The translations under genes and the position numbers were made by a program. Below, in pieces: positions 34,826-47,516 of a stretch of DNA of 64,000 nucleotides. Numbering within the stretch: position 1 is the stretch's first letter; every line of letters starts with the position of its first letter. The notes under the pieces were generated by a model that was not told the DNA's origin, did not search any database, and saw only the letters and a program-made list of their open reading frames with translations. The stretch comes from Knoxdaviesia capensis (lineage: Eukaryota; Ascomycota; Sordariomycetes; Microascales; Gondwanamycetaceae): assembly GCA_001510575.1 (NCBI GenBank), contig LNGK01000011.1:248001-312000 (forward strand). The letters run 5' to 3'.

Positions 34826-36599
34826 CTACTCCACAAACACCATCTGCAGCAACCGCCCAAGGAACCCGCGAATGCGCGCCGGGTTCTCCGCCACACAGGC
34901 CATCATCACCGCAGCACTCCCCGCAAACGCCGCGGCCTCGCGCCACTGCTGCGCGCCGTCGTAGCGCCGCGGCAGCAGCGTGCCCAGCGCGCGCGGCGCC
35001 ACGAACAGCGCCAGGTCCTTGCGCCGCCCGGGCTGCTCCAGCAGCACGCTCCACCCGCACAGCCCGCAGCCGCCGGCGACACACAGCCCGCCGTCGAGCT
35101 TCTGGCACATGGCCGCGCGTTCCTGCAGCGCGGGGGCATCGGCCGTGGCGGGCGAGGCCGCACCGCCGTTGGCGAGGGCGGGTTTGGTGGTCGGCGCGGC
35201 GGCCAGGGCGGGGTTGCCGCCGCCGGGGTTGCCGAAGAGGTGCGGTCCGATGCGGGTGCGCACGAGACACACGCCGTAGTAGAACAGCGTGATGAAAGCC
35301 GCGAGGAACGCCGACGAGCGCGACGCGCTGGCCAGCGCGCGCAAGAACGCCCGCCGCGCCGGCCGCCGGCGGAGCACCAGCGCGAGCGACAGCGGCATGT
35401 AGGTGGCCATGGCCCACGACCACGAGCGCGCGAAACGCACGACTGCGTGGTACTCGCATGACGGGCCGCGGCCCATGTGCACCAGCTCGCACGGGAACGG
35501 CATGGCCACGGCCGGGTTGGCCCAGGTCGCCGGCCAGCCGTACTTCTCGCACATGGGCTCCAGGAGCGCGGCGTGGCCGTTGTCGGCGCCGTACTGCAGC
35601 GTGCCGGCGTGGCAGCGCTGAAGGGCTTGGATGAGGCGGTCGTCGACGGCGGCGGCCGAGGCGATCCATTTTTGGTATGAGCGCGGGAGCTTCTCGGGGT
35701 GGAAGAACCAGGCCCACATGATCACGGCGGATGACACTGAGAACACGACGGAGTCGGCACTGCTGGATATCAACGCGTCAAGCTATGTAACAAGATCACA
35801 TGTCAGGATTGCGGTCTTTTTTTTCTTCTTTTGCCTGTACTGTTTGGGGGGATCGAACCTTTGTCCAGGTGCCTGCCGCCACTCTTCGTTTCCGGCGCTG
35901 GGCCCAGACCTCGCCGACTATCACATCCAAGGCTCTGGCCACGACGAACAGAGTGAGGTCCAACGTCCGCCCGCCGTGTGCGACAGTCTTTGCTGGTGTT
36001 CCAGCAGGATCGGACGGACTCGCAGGGGTGACTGTTTGGAACCGCTTGCTCGGGGGAGACTGGAGCACTCTCATGCCCACATACGACGAGATAAAGCCCG
36101 AGAGCCATCGCACCAATCTGAGTGTTCGGGTTTAGGGTTAGTGCGTGAATCACGGCTGACATGTGACAGTGAGCAGCCAGGAATATACACACCTTAGTCT
36201 GTTTGGCAACGACAAGCCGCTCATGTATTTCGACACGGCCGCGCCAATAGGCCGCTGCAGCAGGGTGTTTCCGCCGACCATGATGGCGCAGAACGCCGGA
36301 AACCGCCGCCAATCGAGCCCGGTCTCGACCAGCCGGCGGAGGTCCTCCGCCAGAGTACGAGCCGGCTTCTTCGCCTCGGCGTCTGCACCCTCGTCCGCGG
36401 CGGCCTGTTTCCGCCGGTGCCGGAGCAGGTGGTGCAGCAGCACGGTGACCAGCCTGGGCCCGGCGACAGACACCAGGCCGAGGAGGTACGCGCGCACTGC
36501 CGGGCGCAGCGGCGGCGGGAGCGCCGTCATGGCCAGCGGGCCGCCGGAGCTGCGCATCGCGGACGCGGCGAGGGCGGACGGTGGCGAGCGGACCGCCAT
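34826..36599 (-). CDS. TMEM135-like integral membrane protein
   Basis: Three exons: 36599-36193, 36117-35859 and 35782-34826, 540 residues. The N-terminal part has a helical region with RPAVRAYLLGLVSVAGPRLVTVLLHHLLRHRRK and FPAFCAIMVGGNTLLQRPI, the arrangement of the first membrane block of TMEM135-type proteins. The C-terminal half contains DSVVFSVSSAVIMWAWFFHPEKLPRSYQKWI and the cysteine-bearing blocks MPFPCELVHMGRGPSCEYHA and CVAGGCGLCGW, followed by further helices. In animals TMEM135 is linked to peroxisomes and mitochondrial dynamics; the fungal relatives are poorly studied, so function and location here are inference. Exon 2 uses a GTTCGA donor. Its first intron contains AACCCTAA serving as the CTAAC branch region. 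Confidence 0.8.
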
Positions 36600-39500
36600 T
36601 ACTGTGAGTGCGGATTGGTGGCACGCGGGGGGACAGCGAGCCGTGGATCGCAGGGCCGGAGATATTTCATTCAGAATCGGGGGGTGGTCACGCGCGGAGG
36701 GATGATTAGGGTTAGACCGCAAAAACGCAGCCACGAGCAAACGCGATCAAGCTCCACAGTCCTCAAGCGTTGGGACACAAGAAAAGAAAAACACACACGC
36801 GCAACAAACGCTCAACACCGAATGGGAGAAACGAATGTAACGGGAGAGAGGGAAAAGAGAAAAAAAGGGAGAGGAAGAGCACGAGAGAAAGAGATCTTGC
36901 GAGAATTTTAAGAGACCAATGATGGATGCGATGAGACAGGCGTCTTTTTTTCCTTCTCGTTGTTTGTTCCTTTTGCTCCTGAAACGTCGTCACTGGTGGA
37001 GGAAATCTTAGGTAAGCCGGGCGGCCACTTTCACATGATAAAAATCAGGAAGAAAGGAAATGGTTCAGCCAAATGCGGGCGTGGGACCCAAAGAATCCTG
37101 GATCGATTTTTTCCCTCTTGGGCAAGGGGAAAAGGGGAGGAAGGGAGAAGGAAGAGATGGAGCTGCGCTATCGCGAGGTTCGACAAAAACCCGCGTGCTA
37201 TAGTACTTGGAGAGTGCGAAACACACACACGCACACATAGGTAGGTATACACATACTCGCACGTTCAGAGTCTGTAGAGTACTCAGGAGGAGACATAGAG
37301 ACAGACACAGACCAGACGAACCGAACCGAGATCCTCGCCCGCCGGGACAAAAGACTATCTCGGCGCGCGAGACCGGGGCGCAACGGGTGTGGAGAGAGAC
37401 CTGGGACTATCATACCTGCGGGGTTCCCGGGATGTGCGTGCTAGTAGAGAAGTCCGCTTGCGCGAGAATCTAGCGGGATTGATGCTCCTATCCTTGTGAA
37501 TGTATGAACATTTTCTTTCATACGACGAGTATCTCCAGCCGGAAACTCGTGGGAGCCTCCGTTTGTCGGGTCTGGATACTTGGTCAGGATGGACATACCA
37601 CACTGGATTACAGCACGCCATAGCCCGCGATAAAGAGTGCCGGCCGCGGGAACCCGGAATCTTCACGAGCGACTCATACGTAAGATACAGTGATAGGGCG
37701 GTTTACAGTCATGGGCGACTGTGCCGCGCAGGACAGGAACCACGCACGAAAAAGCGTGCTGAGACGACATCATCACGACGTGGACCGATTTTGGCAGTGC
37801 CGACCGTAAATCGGCCAGAGATTTGCAGTGCTGGCCCGTCTGGACACTTTGGTGACGGCTGATCATCCCGCCCAACAGCCCGCGGGAGCCTTCTCGGTAT
37901 TGCTGACCACTCTACCACACACACACACGCACAGCTTTTCAACGGGGGATATTATCGTCGTGTTGGAGCGAACGCTCGACATCTGAATTTCTTCCACACT
38001 GTTTCTAGACGTCGCATAAGCCGGACGTATCAGGACGATTCTGATGACCCTGCCTGCTTTACGTCCAGTCCCCGAACCCACAGGTTTTACTCTCTGTATG
38101 GGACGTCTCTATCAGATGGGATAAAAGCGACTTGAACAGGGGGGCGCAGAACAATAACAAGCCGAGGCACACTTGCATGCAGTGACTTTATGTGCCTGTG
38201 GAACACACAGCCAAGTGTGGGTTTGCGTCTTTTGGGTGTGGCGGTCCTGGCCCGAACTTTCTCTCTCTCTCTCTAATAATGGGAAACGATGATCTCCGAT
38301 TCTGGCCCCTCTGTTAATTTAGCAGTGATGTAGTGGAGGACGTTTGATGATTTCGCTGTCGACGGGTCTACCCCAAGGATTAGTGGGCATCTCCAACGAA
38401 GTCTCGCCAGCAAGCAACTGCTCGACACACTTGCTGTCGTTCGAACTCTTCGCCCTTACATTTATATACGAGTGGCCCGGGGGTGGGAAGATCAACGGGG
38501 TGTGAGTTCATGCTAGAGAACAATAGCTTTAACACCGTCTCCAACACAATCTAGACCCAAGCTATACCTCGGCGAAGGGGACAGGAGCAAGAACTAAACC
38601 CCGGCGCAGCTCAAAGGACAGTAAAAAAACCAGACTCCAAAAGAACCGGGCCTGCGCCAGACCCGATCGAGCAGTTGTGCCCGAGACTAGGATTGTCAAC
38701 GTTGTGGGTGTTCCGGGGGGTTGGACCAGCTTTTGCGCGGAGCGGGAGGGAACTAATTCATGCAGTGCCCTATATCAGGAGATGAATGGAGGTATGCTTG
38801 GGGGGGTTTCTCGAATTTGCACATTCTCGGAGAAAGAAAGGGAGAACTGGTGTTGTCGGTTTAGAGGGCCGTATCAGTCTGTTCTCGAGGAAGTCTTCTG
38901 GAATGCGGTTTCTGTGGTTGAGCGAGATTACGTGCATCTAAGCTTTGGCGAAACGAAATTGCAGCGCACACGGCATGCAGGTAAACGCTGAAGCGAATGG
39001 AAAGAACCACGAGGCAAACAACCCGGCGCTGGTCCATCTGATCAACACTGCTACACATCTAACTCTGGCATGACTTCGAGTGTGCAAACCACTCTACGAT
39101 ACAGAGCAGATGCAGGGGCAACATGTTGTTGACACTTTTTAGTGTCCGCGGACGGACAGACTTGCCCACGTCCCATTGTGCATGCACACACTCGTATACC
39201 GCCTGCACTCGGGACGGGAGAGTCAGGGCGAAAAAGAAGCGTGGCTTCAACATACGTCGCATACATAGTCTGAATCCATCCCGGATCTCGTTCGACGGCT
39301 GGAGGCATGAAGCTGGGGTAAAATGGAGAACACGTTCGTGGCTTGGGAAGTCCCGATTCTTGGAGGGAGAACGGGCGAGAAATAATAGAAAACCTGGAGT
39401 CCGGGGGTTTTCATGCTCGATGGAGTTTTCAGTTAGCCAGCTTTTATTATTATTATTATTGTGATAATTCTTTTAAAAGGCGGAGACGGTGCTAGAAACG

Positions 39501-42311
39501 GTGAAGAAAAGGACGGGGTAAAAGGAGACGATGGTGGTGGAAGTGGCTCTCTCTCACCTTCACCCCGCCGGCCGCGAGACTTGTTCTGCCGGCATCACAA
39601 TCTCCCCCAGATACCGCCGAGAAGTGGCACTTTTTGCAAGAAGGATGTTAGCGCCGGGGCTCTGCCTCACTCCGGATTTTCAGACATATACAGTATATAT
39701 ATATATATATATATATCTTTACCCCAATAAGCAAAGAGGTGATTGCCGCCCATTCCTGCAATGCAATGCGCTGTCTAACCTGCTCCTGGAGCTGCAGAGT
39801 ACCTCTTCGTCTATGCAGCTGCAACTTCCCCAGCCTGAGATTCCCTCTGGGATCTTACAGTAGGATCGTGAGGTTACCTTGGGAGGGTTTGGTGGCCACA
39901 AACGGTGGCTGGATTTGGTTGGGGATTTTGGGCTGAAGAAGCGAGAGAGAAGGAAAAAGTGAAATTGGCATGTGATTGATTCGGGTTTTCCCCTTGTCCG
40001 GACTTTTAGGCTGGGCGAAGGATGCATCACCATAGGTCAAACTGCGAGGAAGCAGTCACGGGACCGGCCCTGAGCTCTGGTCACTCATTCACGCTACAGT
40101 ACATGATACTTCTGGGAAGACATGATTTTGCAAACGAAGTGTACACGAAAGCAGGGAAGGACCTCTCGTGCATGCACCAGCTGACCAAGTGCACCCTCGT
40201 TTTCTGGCGGTTCCAACGGCGGCCAGGTGTGTCCCGGAGAAGGCCGCTGGCTTCATGTCCTTGTCTCCTCGGGCTCTCCAAATCGAATGCTATGCCCTAC
40301 GGGGGATGGAATGACAGTATCTTCCTTTACGAGCATGTACTGTACTGTACGTAGACCGAAGATCGAATGTGTCCCTGGAGATATACAGCACCAAAACGCA
40401 ACACTGAACCATGGGGTTAAGCTGCGCCGGTACGTATCGGATCGTCAGTGCTCCAAAAGGCACAGTTACTGACTGTGCCCTTTTACTGTGGCGCCGCTGG
40501 CCTCCTTCCCCGTGCTGTGGCCGCCAATTTCAAGACCCCGAGGAAAGCCAAAATACGAATACGTAGAAGCCCATGTGAGTTCCGTCACCTTTTCCTTTTC
40601 GGCTGGCTCTTTTGGCAGGCCCGTTACCCCGTAAAGTCCATACCCTGAAGATACTGAACTTACGCTTATAACAGAGTTTTCCTTTCCTCAAACCCCGCTA
40701 GATCCAATCAGGGCATCATCTATCTCCCCGCCGTCCATGTCTTTCGACCACGTCTGATTCGTGCCTCGCTGTTTCCTTCCCTCTGTATTTGCCTGGGATT
40801 TGCTGCGCTTTCCCTTCACGGCAACCCACACGCCCCTGCTGGATTTTGCCCCAAACGGTAGTGGCCCATGTTCGCTGGTTCCTTCCCTCCTCTTATAGTC
40901 TCTTGTCATTAGCTTTTTGTTGTCGTATGGCGGGGGAAACAGCGACCGACCGCCCCAGCTTATCACCTTCCCTACCACTTCCCCCCAGGGAATAACGGGC
41001 AGGCAGGCAGGCGCTGGCCAGAAAAAAGTCCTTCATTGCGACTTCCGACTTGGCGCGGATCTCCGCATCTAAAGTATCTGTGCCATAGTGCGACCATAGT
41101 ATCGATACTTCGATGGCTTAATTACCAACAACATTCCACTCTGATTATATATCTACTGTACAGTTTTAGTCCCACAGCCAAAATATCCACTCTCAACTTC
41201 ACCAGGTTTTTTTTTCCTTCCTTTTTTTGTGTTTTCTCTCTTCTCTTTTCACCCTCACATTTTGTCCTCCCCCACAAACGTCCTTCATATTCTTGGAATA
41301 CTTGCTTTGGAACTCGTTCCTGGCTTCTCTCCTGACTCCGATATATCCTCTTATCTGTTATCTAGACATATAACTGAATCTCCGACGTTATTTCGCTCTG
41401 CTTATTCTCGCTTTTCCTCTTCCCTTTTACCATCACTTGACAATAATCGATAAACGAACTTGTGACTATCACCACGAACACGCCATAATCTCCGATGTAA
41501 AACACCCTGTTTTCTGATCTTTAACAAACGCCCTTGAATCTCTTGATACGGCGTTCTTCCTCGACCATTCCTGTATATTGATTTTCTCCTCGAATCAACT
41601 GTGTCGCTCTCGACCACTCGCATTTGCCTCCCGCCGTCTCGCTATTCTTGCCCGCTTTTGGTTCTCCGTCGTGTTTTTTTTCGCCTCTTCAGCCCGCTCT
41701 TTCGCATCGGTTTTCCCCGGCTCATTATTCTCATACGCAACGGCGACGACTGTGGCACCAACACCCGGCTACAGACTTATCACCAAACCTTGACAATCTG
41801 AGTGTATTTACGAAAATCCGTGCTTTTTATTTTCTGCGTCGGGACTCTCAGCATTTCCATCATTCCGTCTCGATCCCTTGCTTTCGCGGACCGAGTCCGT
41901 TTTCAATCAATAAATTCCTCGCTATTTGCTGTCGTTGTCGCAGGCCAGCTGACCTCGACTTTCCCCATTCCTGACGATCTCACGACACACAAATACCATA
42001 TCTTTTTTTTTGAGTACGGCCTTGTCGCTGTAGATGCATTCACTTCAATATACCGTCCCTCACCACAACCTCTCTCTTCTTCTCTACGTCTTCCAATAAC
42101 AGCTTTTCAGCTCCATACATCGTCCAACGCTGGACGAAACTCGAACTACGCAACCTACGCCCCTCCAGCCCAGCGTATCACGTGAAGATCGCTTGTCTTC
42201 CGTTTCTGTTTCTGCCGTGTTCAGCTGTGTTCAGCTCTGATCCCCCTTTGGACCCGTCCTCATTTTTTTCTACGAAATCTTCTGTAGCGTTCTCTTTTTC
42301 TGTCTTGAGAT
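36600..42311. other. Long gene-free interval upstream of the TMEM135-like and bHLH genes
   Basis: About 5.7 kb with no convincing coding region. It shows an A/G-rich tract at 36770-36900, CA-rich runs near 37220 and 37915, a (TA)n run at about 39694-39716, and strongly pyrimidine-rich sequence from about 41170 to 42310, probably the promoter and long leader of the bHLH gene. Several short open frames in the leader could act as upstream ORFs. Confidence 0.5.
39694..39716. repeat. (TA)n microsatellite
   Basis: Uninterrupted alternating TA run read directly in the sequence. Confidence 0.9.
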
Positions 42312-44041
42312 ATGTTCTCTTTGTTCAGCAAAGGGAAAACCATGGGCCAGGATCAGCAGCGATCTGATGCCAACCTCCCATTTGGCTGTAAGACTCTCTT
42401 CCCTTACTATGTTTCCTTTCCAAACCGAAAGGACTCTGTTGCCGTGAACTTTTGGGTATCCTTTTACGCACAAACAAGTTCTAACCTTTTCTTTCCAACA
42501 CTCTAGACTCGATTGATGTCCCCCCAGATGCCCTGAATGAACCCCCTCCAGAGCCGGCCCCGGGCCCGTCTCTCCTTTCCGATCATGAATCCAGAATGCT
42601 TAGCAGCTTTTTCGAGACCTGGGACTCGGACCATATCACATCTTGGGGTGAGGGCCTCAACTTCAGCGACCAGTGGCTCTTCAACTCTCCCCAGATGATG
42701 GGCACCGGCGATCACCACTTCTCGCAACAACATGCTCCCTCAACCTTGAGCCCGCCATCCCCCGGATTCCCACAACCACCCCCCCAAGGACCCCACCGAT
42801 CACAATCTAGCCACCAACACCCGCTGAACTCGCCCCACTTCCCCACACCTGCCGAGTACCACATCGCCATGGAACAGCCATCGCCAGACGTGCTCGCTGC
42901 CGCCACTCTTTTACAGAACGGTGCTGCTGGCAAGCGCGGCGGTGGATTCCCGGGAAACCTTTTCGGTGGATCGAGATTCCAGCCGAAGCCCCAACCATTT
43001 CCCTCTCGTTCCAACAGCCTTTCGACAAACCCACACGCAGCTCCCACTAGCACCCAGCGCGCTCACGGCGCCATCACGGATGCCCTTCACCGAGAACATC
43101 ATATTGCCGATGTGTATTTTGGCGTGTCGGGCCGCCAGCAGGTAACCAGCGGGGGTTCTGGCACTGACTTGTGGGATGTCCAGTGGGGATCGGATTCTAG
43201 CTTCAGCCATGGCCGCAACTTCGTGCCTGCGTCTGAGAAGGAGTCGTACGAGGCCTTGGAGAAGGAAACTGCCGCCTTCATCCAGTGCCTCCAGCCAAAC
43301 GAAAGTGCCGCGAACACTGGACCACCCAGCCCCGTTGCGGCGAACCAGAACCTTTCCACCCCCCTCGACACTGCCTCGGTGAGAGGCAGCATCAACAACT
43401 CCACCAAGGCCGCCTCGACTGTTGTGGATACCGACGACGAATCCGATCCCGACGCCCCACAGCGCAAACGCCGCAAGAGCGAAGCTGTCCGCCCTCGCCA
43501 CGGCGTCTCTGCAGATGCCGACGAAGAAACCGAGGACGAGAAGTCTGCCGCTCGAAAGCAGTCGTCTGGCCGTGGCCGGAAGGCAGCAGCGGCGCGGGCA
43601 TCGGGCTCTGCATCTGCAGCATCCGCAACCCCTACCCAGGCGAAGGGCAAACGGCGGCCCAAGGGCGTTGTCGAGGAGGAAGCCGAAGACAACACCCCCC
43701 AGATGCAAGACCAGGACGACGACGACGACGAGGACGACGACGACGCGACCACGCCCGCGAAATCGCGCCGCGGCGGCAAGAAGTCTCAACCGAAGCCCTC
43801 GCGCAAGAACCTGTCGGAAACGCAGAAGCGCGAGAACCATATTGTCAGCGAGCAGAAGCGGCGCACGGCCATCAAGGTCGGCTTCGACGAGCTCGGCGAG
43901 GTCATCCCGGCCCTGCGCGGCAAGACCTTCAGCAAGAGCGTGGTGCTGACGATTGCGTCCGAGTGGTTGTCGGATCTGCTGGAGGGCAACGAGCGGCTGG
44001 AGAACCAGCTGGCGGAGCTGCGGGCGGGCAAGTCGTCGTGA
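42312..44041 (+). CDS. bHLH transcription factor
   Basis: Two exons: 42312-42387 and 42507-44041, 536 residues; starting at the in-frame ATG at 42342 would give 526. Most of the protein is disordered (Pro, Ser, Gln, His-rich), with an acidic run (DQDDDDDEDDDDA, about 43711-43749) and basic stretches (RKRRK) that could be nuclear signals. The C-terminal ~80 residues are a bHLH domain: basic region KRENHIVSEQKRRTAI, helix 1 VGFDELGEVIPAL, loop, helix 2 SKSVVLTIASEWLSDLL, then a short leucine-heptad-like NERLENQLAEL. The H-E-R arrangement in the basic region fits E-box (CANNTG) binding. It resembles fungal Ino2/Ino4-type bHLH proteins, but I cannot assign a target pathway. It is convergent with GAPDH. 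Confidence 0.88.
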
Positions 44042-44874
44042 GGCGGACCACCGCGACCTTGCTTGTTTGTGGTCTCTTTTGTTGTTTGGTTTTGAGGATG
44101 CTAGGACTCGATGTTGTTTCTTTCTACTTGGCATGCTCTCAGTTTTCTTTTTATGTATACGCAGACAGACGTACCCCCTTTCCCCTCCCCAATTTTGTTT
44201 TGGATTATGAACTTCTTATTATACCCGGGTATCAAATGATGGACGCGAGAAGCAGAAGCTCTGGACGGACGGTCTTCTTCTCTTTCCTTTCTACTGTACG
44301 AGAAGGAGAATCACACACTCTTTCTTGAAAGAAAAAAAAGTTTATATACCTAGCTAGCCTCTAGAAAATGGTCAACATTTTTTTTTCTTTTCCCCCCCCC
44401 CTCAAACCAATCCGTCTCGTGTGCTTCAAGCCTCCCGACCAAGTTTGCCACTGTCCGGCACTCCGTGAATGTGTGTGTGTAGACAGAAGGATATGGGCGA
44501 AGTGAAGAGAGGGGCACAAGGAAGGAGCGACTGACTGACGGACGATACACTTCAACTGTTTCACGCCAACACGCACCTTCCGTACCAAGTTCTCTTCGTA
44601 AGAGAGGACCGTTGCATCCCCAGATCACGGCCAGGACGCTGCTATCACTACTACTACTACTACTACTACTACATCCAAATCACGGGCATAGGGATCAATT
44701 CAAGGTTCATTCATCAGATTAAATTTGTATCAAAAGAAGAAAAAAACACAAATACTCATCAATCAAAGCCGAAACACACTTTCCGCTCCGAGTTCTTTCA
44801 AAGTCTGGGGCAAAAAGAGGCTCATGTTTTCAAGGGAAAGAATTCCTTTCTCTCTTTTTTGTACAAGAACAAGT
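44042..44874. other. Convergent 3' intergenic region with CTA triplet repeat
   Basis: 3' UTRs of the bHLH and GAPDH genes. A (CTA)n triplet run lies at about 44646-44673. No gene supported. Confidence 0.55.
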
Positions 44875-46926
44875 TTACTTGCTGGCATCAACCTTGGCAA
44901 CGTAGGCAAGGAGATCGAGCACGCGGCGGGAGTAGCCCCACTCGTTGTCGTACCAGCTGACAAGCTTGACGAAGTTCTTGTTCAGCGAGATACCGGCCTT
45001 GGCATCGAAGATGGACGAGTTGGGGTTGCCGTTCATGTCGCTGGAGACGACATCGTCCTCGGTGTAAGCCAAAATGCCTGGAGAGAGATGTATTCGTTAG
45101 TTATCTTGTTATGCAAAGGAACTTGGGGTGTGGCTTGGGGGACTAGTGACGGGGGGGGGAGGGGGGACATACCCTTGAGGGGACCATCGGCAGCCTCCTT
45201 GACGGCGGCCTTGATCTCGTCGTAGGTGGCGGGGGTCTCGATGCGGACAGTCAGGTCAACAACGGAGACGTTGGAGGTGGGCACACGCATGGACATGCCA
45301 GTCAGCTTGCCGTTCAGGGCGGGGATGACCTTGCCGACAGCCTTGGCGGCACCGGTGCTGCTGGGGATGATGTTCTGAGCAGCGGTACGGCCACCACGCC
45401 AGTCCTTGGCCGAGGGGCCGTCGACGGTCTTCTGGGTGGCGGTGTAGGAGTGGACGGTGGTCATGAGACCCTCGATGATGGTGAACTTGTCGTTGATGAC
45501 CTTGGCGAGGGGAGCCAGGCAGTTGGTGGTGCACGAGGCGTTGGAGATGACGGGCGAGGTGCCGTCGTAGGTGGACTCGTTGACACCCATCACGTACATG
45601 GGGGCATCGGCGGAGGGGGCCGAGATGATGACGCGCTTGGCGCCACCGGCAAGATGGGCCTTGGCCTTGTCGATGGTGGTGAAGACACCGGTCGACTCGA
45701 CAACGTACTCAGCGCCCGACTCCTTCCAGGGGATGGCAGCGGGGTCACGCTCGGTGTAGAAGGCAACCTTCTTGCCGTTGACGACCAGGCTCTGGCCATC
45801 GACGGCGATCTCGCCGTTGAAGACACCGTGAGTGGTATCATACTTGAGCATGTAGGCCTATTTGCGGGGAGAGGGGAAGCGGGTTAGTTGGTCCATGAAA
45901 ATGGGATGATGCCGAGGACATTGACACGGATCGGGAGATCGGAAAAAAAGCAGGACATGAAATAGAAGAAAGTGAGACACCGCCGGCATGACGAAAAAGA
46001 GAAGGGACGACCACGAGAATGAGCAGGGAAGAAAAAAGAGAGTGAAGCCGAAGAGCAAGGCCAAAAGGGAGCTCGGGAAAAGCCGCGGACAAGTTGCAAG
46101 CCTGAAAAATGCAAGCTGTGCCGAAAGCTGAGAGCTCGACCCTGGTCAAAAACGCAAGAGTTCAAGCCCGGCCTATCGGACAAGTCGGGACACCGGGAGG
46201 TGCAGGCTTGGGGATTCCCGGGACGACAGGCTGGGAAAGAGGCAACTTGGCCACAAATGACTTGCATGAATGCATGCAGTTATGAGTTGGCGTAGGAGCA
46301 CTGTTCCGTAAGACTGTCCGGGTTCCGGCGGGCTTTTCCTCTTCCTCTTCTTCGTTTTCAACTTCACTGTATCTTTGGTTCTGTAGGCGTGTGTAGAAGG
46401 TAGTGACCAGCATTTCCCTTCATCCCAAGTCCCCATTGGATGGTGGAAGTGGAATGCAAAGATACGCCAGCCATCGAGATGAAGGGATAGTGACCATAGC
46501 GGGGCGGGGGCGGGGTTTTTTGATGGGCTTGTTTAGGCAAGGGTGCATCGAGCAGCAATCAGGGTAGCGTCACAGAGGCGAAAAGAAAAAAAAAACGCGC
46601 TGATGCACGTCTCAAAAAAGAAAAGAAAATGAAAATGAAGGAGGGGTAGCAATTGCTGAACCAAACAACAACACACAGGAGCAGCACAGCCAATCCCTCC
46701 AGCATAGAGGGGCAAAGTGCAGAGCAGAACAACCAAGCCAGCTTGGGTTTCCGAAAACAGCAGAAAGAGTTAGGTGCGACATTTTTTGGGTAGTACTTAC
46801 AGCATACTTGGGCTCAATGAAAGGATCGTTGACGGCAACAATCTCAACATCGGGGTGCTCCAGCGAGTTGCGGAAGACGATACGGCCAATACGGCCGAAT
46901 CCGTTGATGCCAACCTTGATAGCCAT
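44875..46926 (-). CDS. gpdA: Glyceraldehyde-3-phosphate dehydrogenase
   Basis: Three exons: 46926-46801, 45857-45173 and 45077-44875, 337 residues, the normal family length. The N-terminus VGINGFGRIGRIVFRN is the NAD-binding Rossmann motif; ISNASCTTNCLAPLAK holds the catalytic cysteine; SSTGAAKAVGKVIPALNGKLTGM and LVSWYDNEWGYSRRVLDLLAYVAK are conserved catalytic-domain blocks. Glycolytic and gluconeogenic enzyme of the cytosol, interconverting glyceraldehyde-3-phosphate and 1,3-bisphosphoglycerate. The first intron is long (about 943 bases). A probable 5'-UTR intron and CT-rich leader upstream fit the strong, constitutive promoter type of fungal gpd genes. Confidence 0.97.
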
Positions 46927-46988
46927 GGCTATGGAATTTGGAGTTTGGAGAAGGGATTTGAAGTTGAGAAGAGACGGGTATCAAAGAT

Positions 46989-47516
46989 CTGCGGAAACAG
47001 GAGAGAAAACCAGTGTTAGCGCTCTGAGCTGTCTGGGCCAGCAATGGTGGGGATATGTGGACTGAAGAGGAGTTAGAAGCTTCTGTAGTGAAGCTTATGC
47101 AGAGGGCCAATTGTCCCCAGAAGCCAACATCAAGAAATGCAGTGGCTGATTCCATGTCATGTCACCGGACATGGAGAGAAGTGATTCACGGTTTCACCCT
47201 TTTTTCCAACAACCACTTCAAAGCTTCTGATCAGGCACTTGCGTGATTAAATCGGATGCACCTGTTTCTAGCTTGAAAAGCTATGAAGCTCCCATGCAAG
47301 GCTTTAGGGTTGATCAAAGACCAGCCGGGAAGGCAAACACGGAGCTTCTTAAGCAATAGCAAAGCTTCATGAAGAGCAGTTGGAGATAGAAAGAGGACGA
47401 AGGCGAAATGAAGAAGATACAGACCCCCAGAGCCTGCAGAGGGATAAACAAGGCCAAGAGGGAAAGGAGACAATAGGAAGAGAGAGTGGATGGTGAAGGA
47501 GGAATGTTGAACGTAC
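46989..47516 (-). other. Probable 5'-UTR intron of the GAPDH gene
   Basis: On the minus strand a GTACGT donor follows a CT/CA-rich leader (ending at 47517) and a CGCTAAC branch site plus tttccgcag acceptor lie 62 bases before the ATG. Length about 528 bases. Inferred from splice signals only. Confidence 0.6.

Noticed and set aside
42911..44134. Antisense open frame of about 400 codons across the bHLH gene
   Set aside because: Low-complexity Arg/Leu-rich product mirrored from GC-rich coding DNA; the sense strand has a clear bHLH domain.
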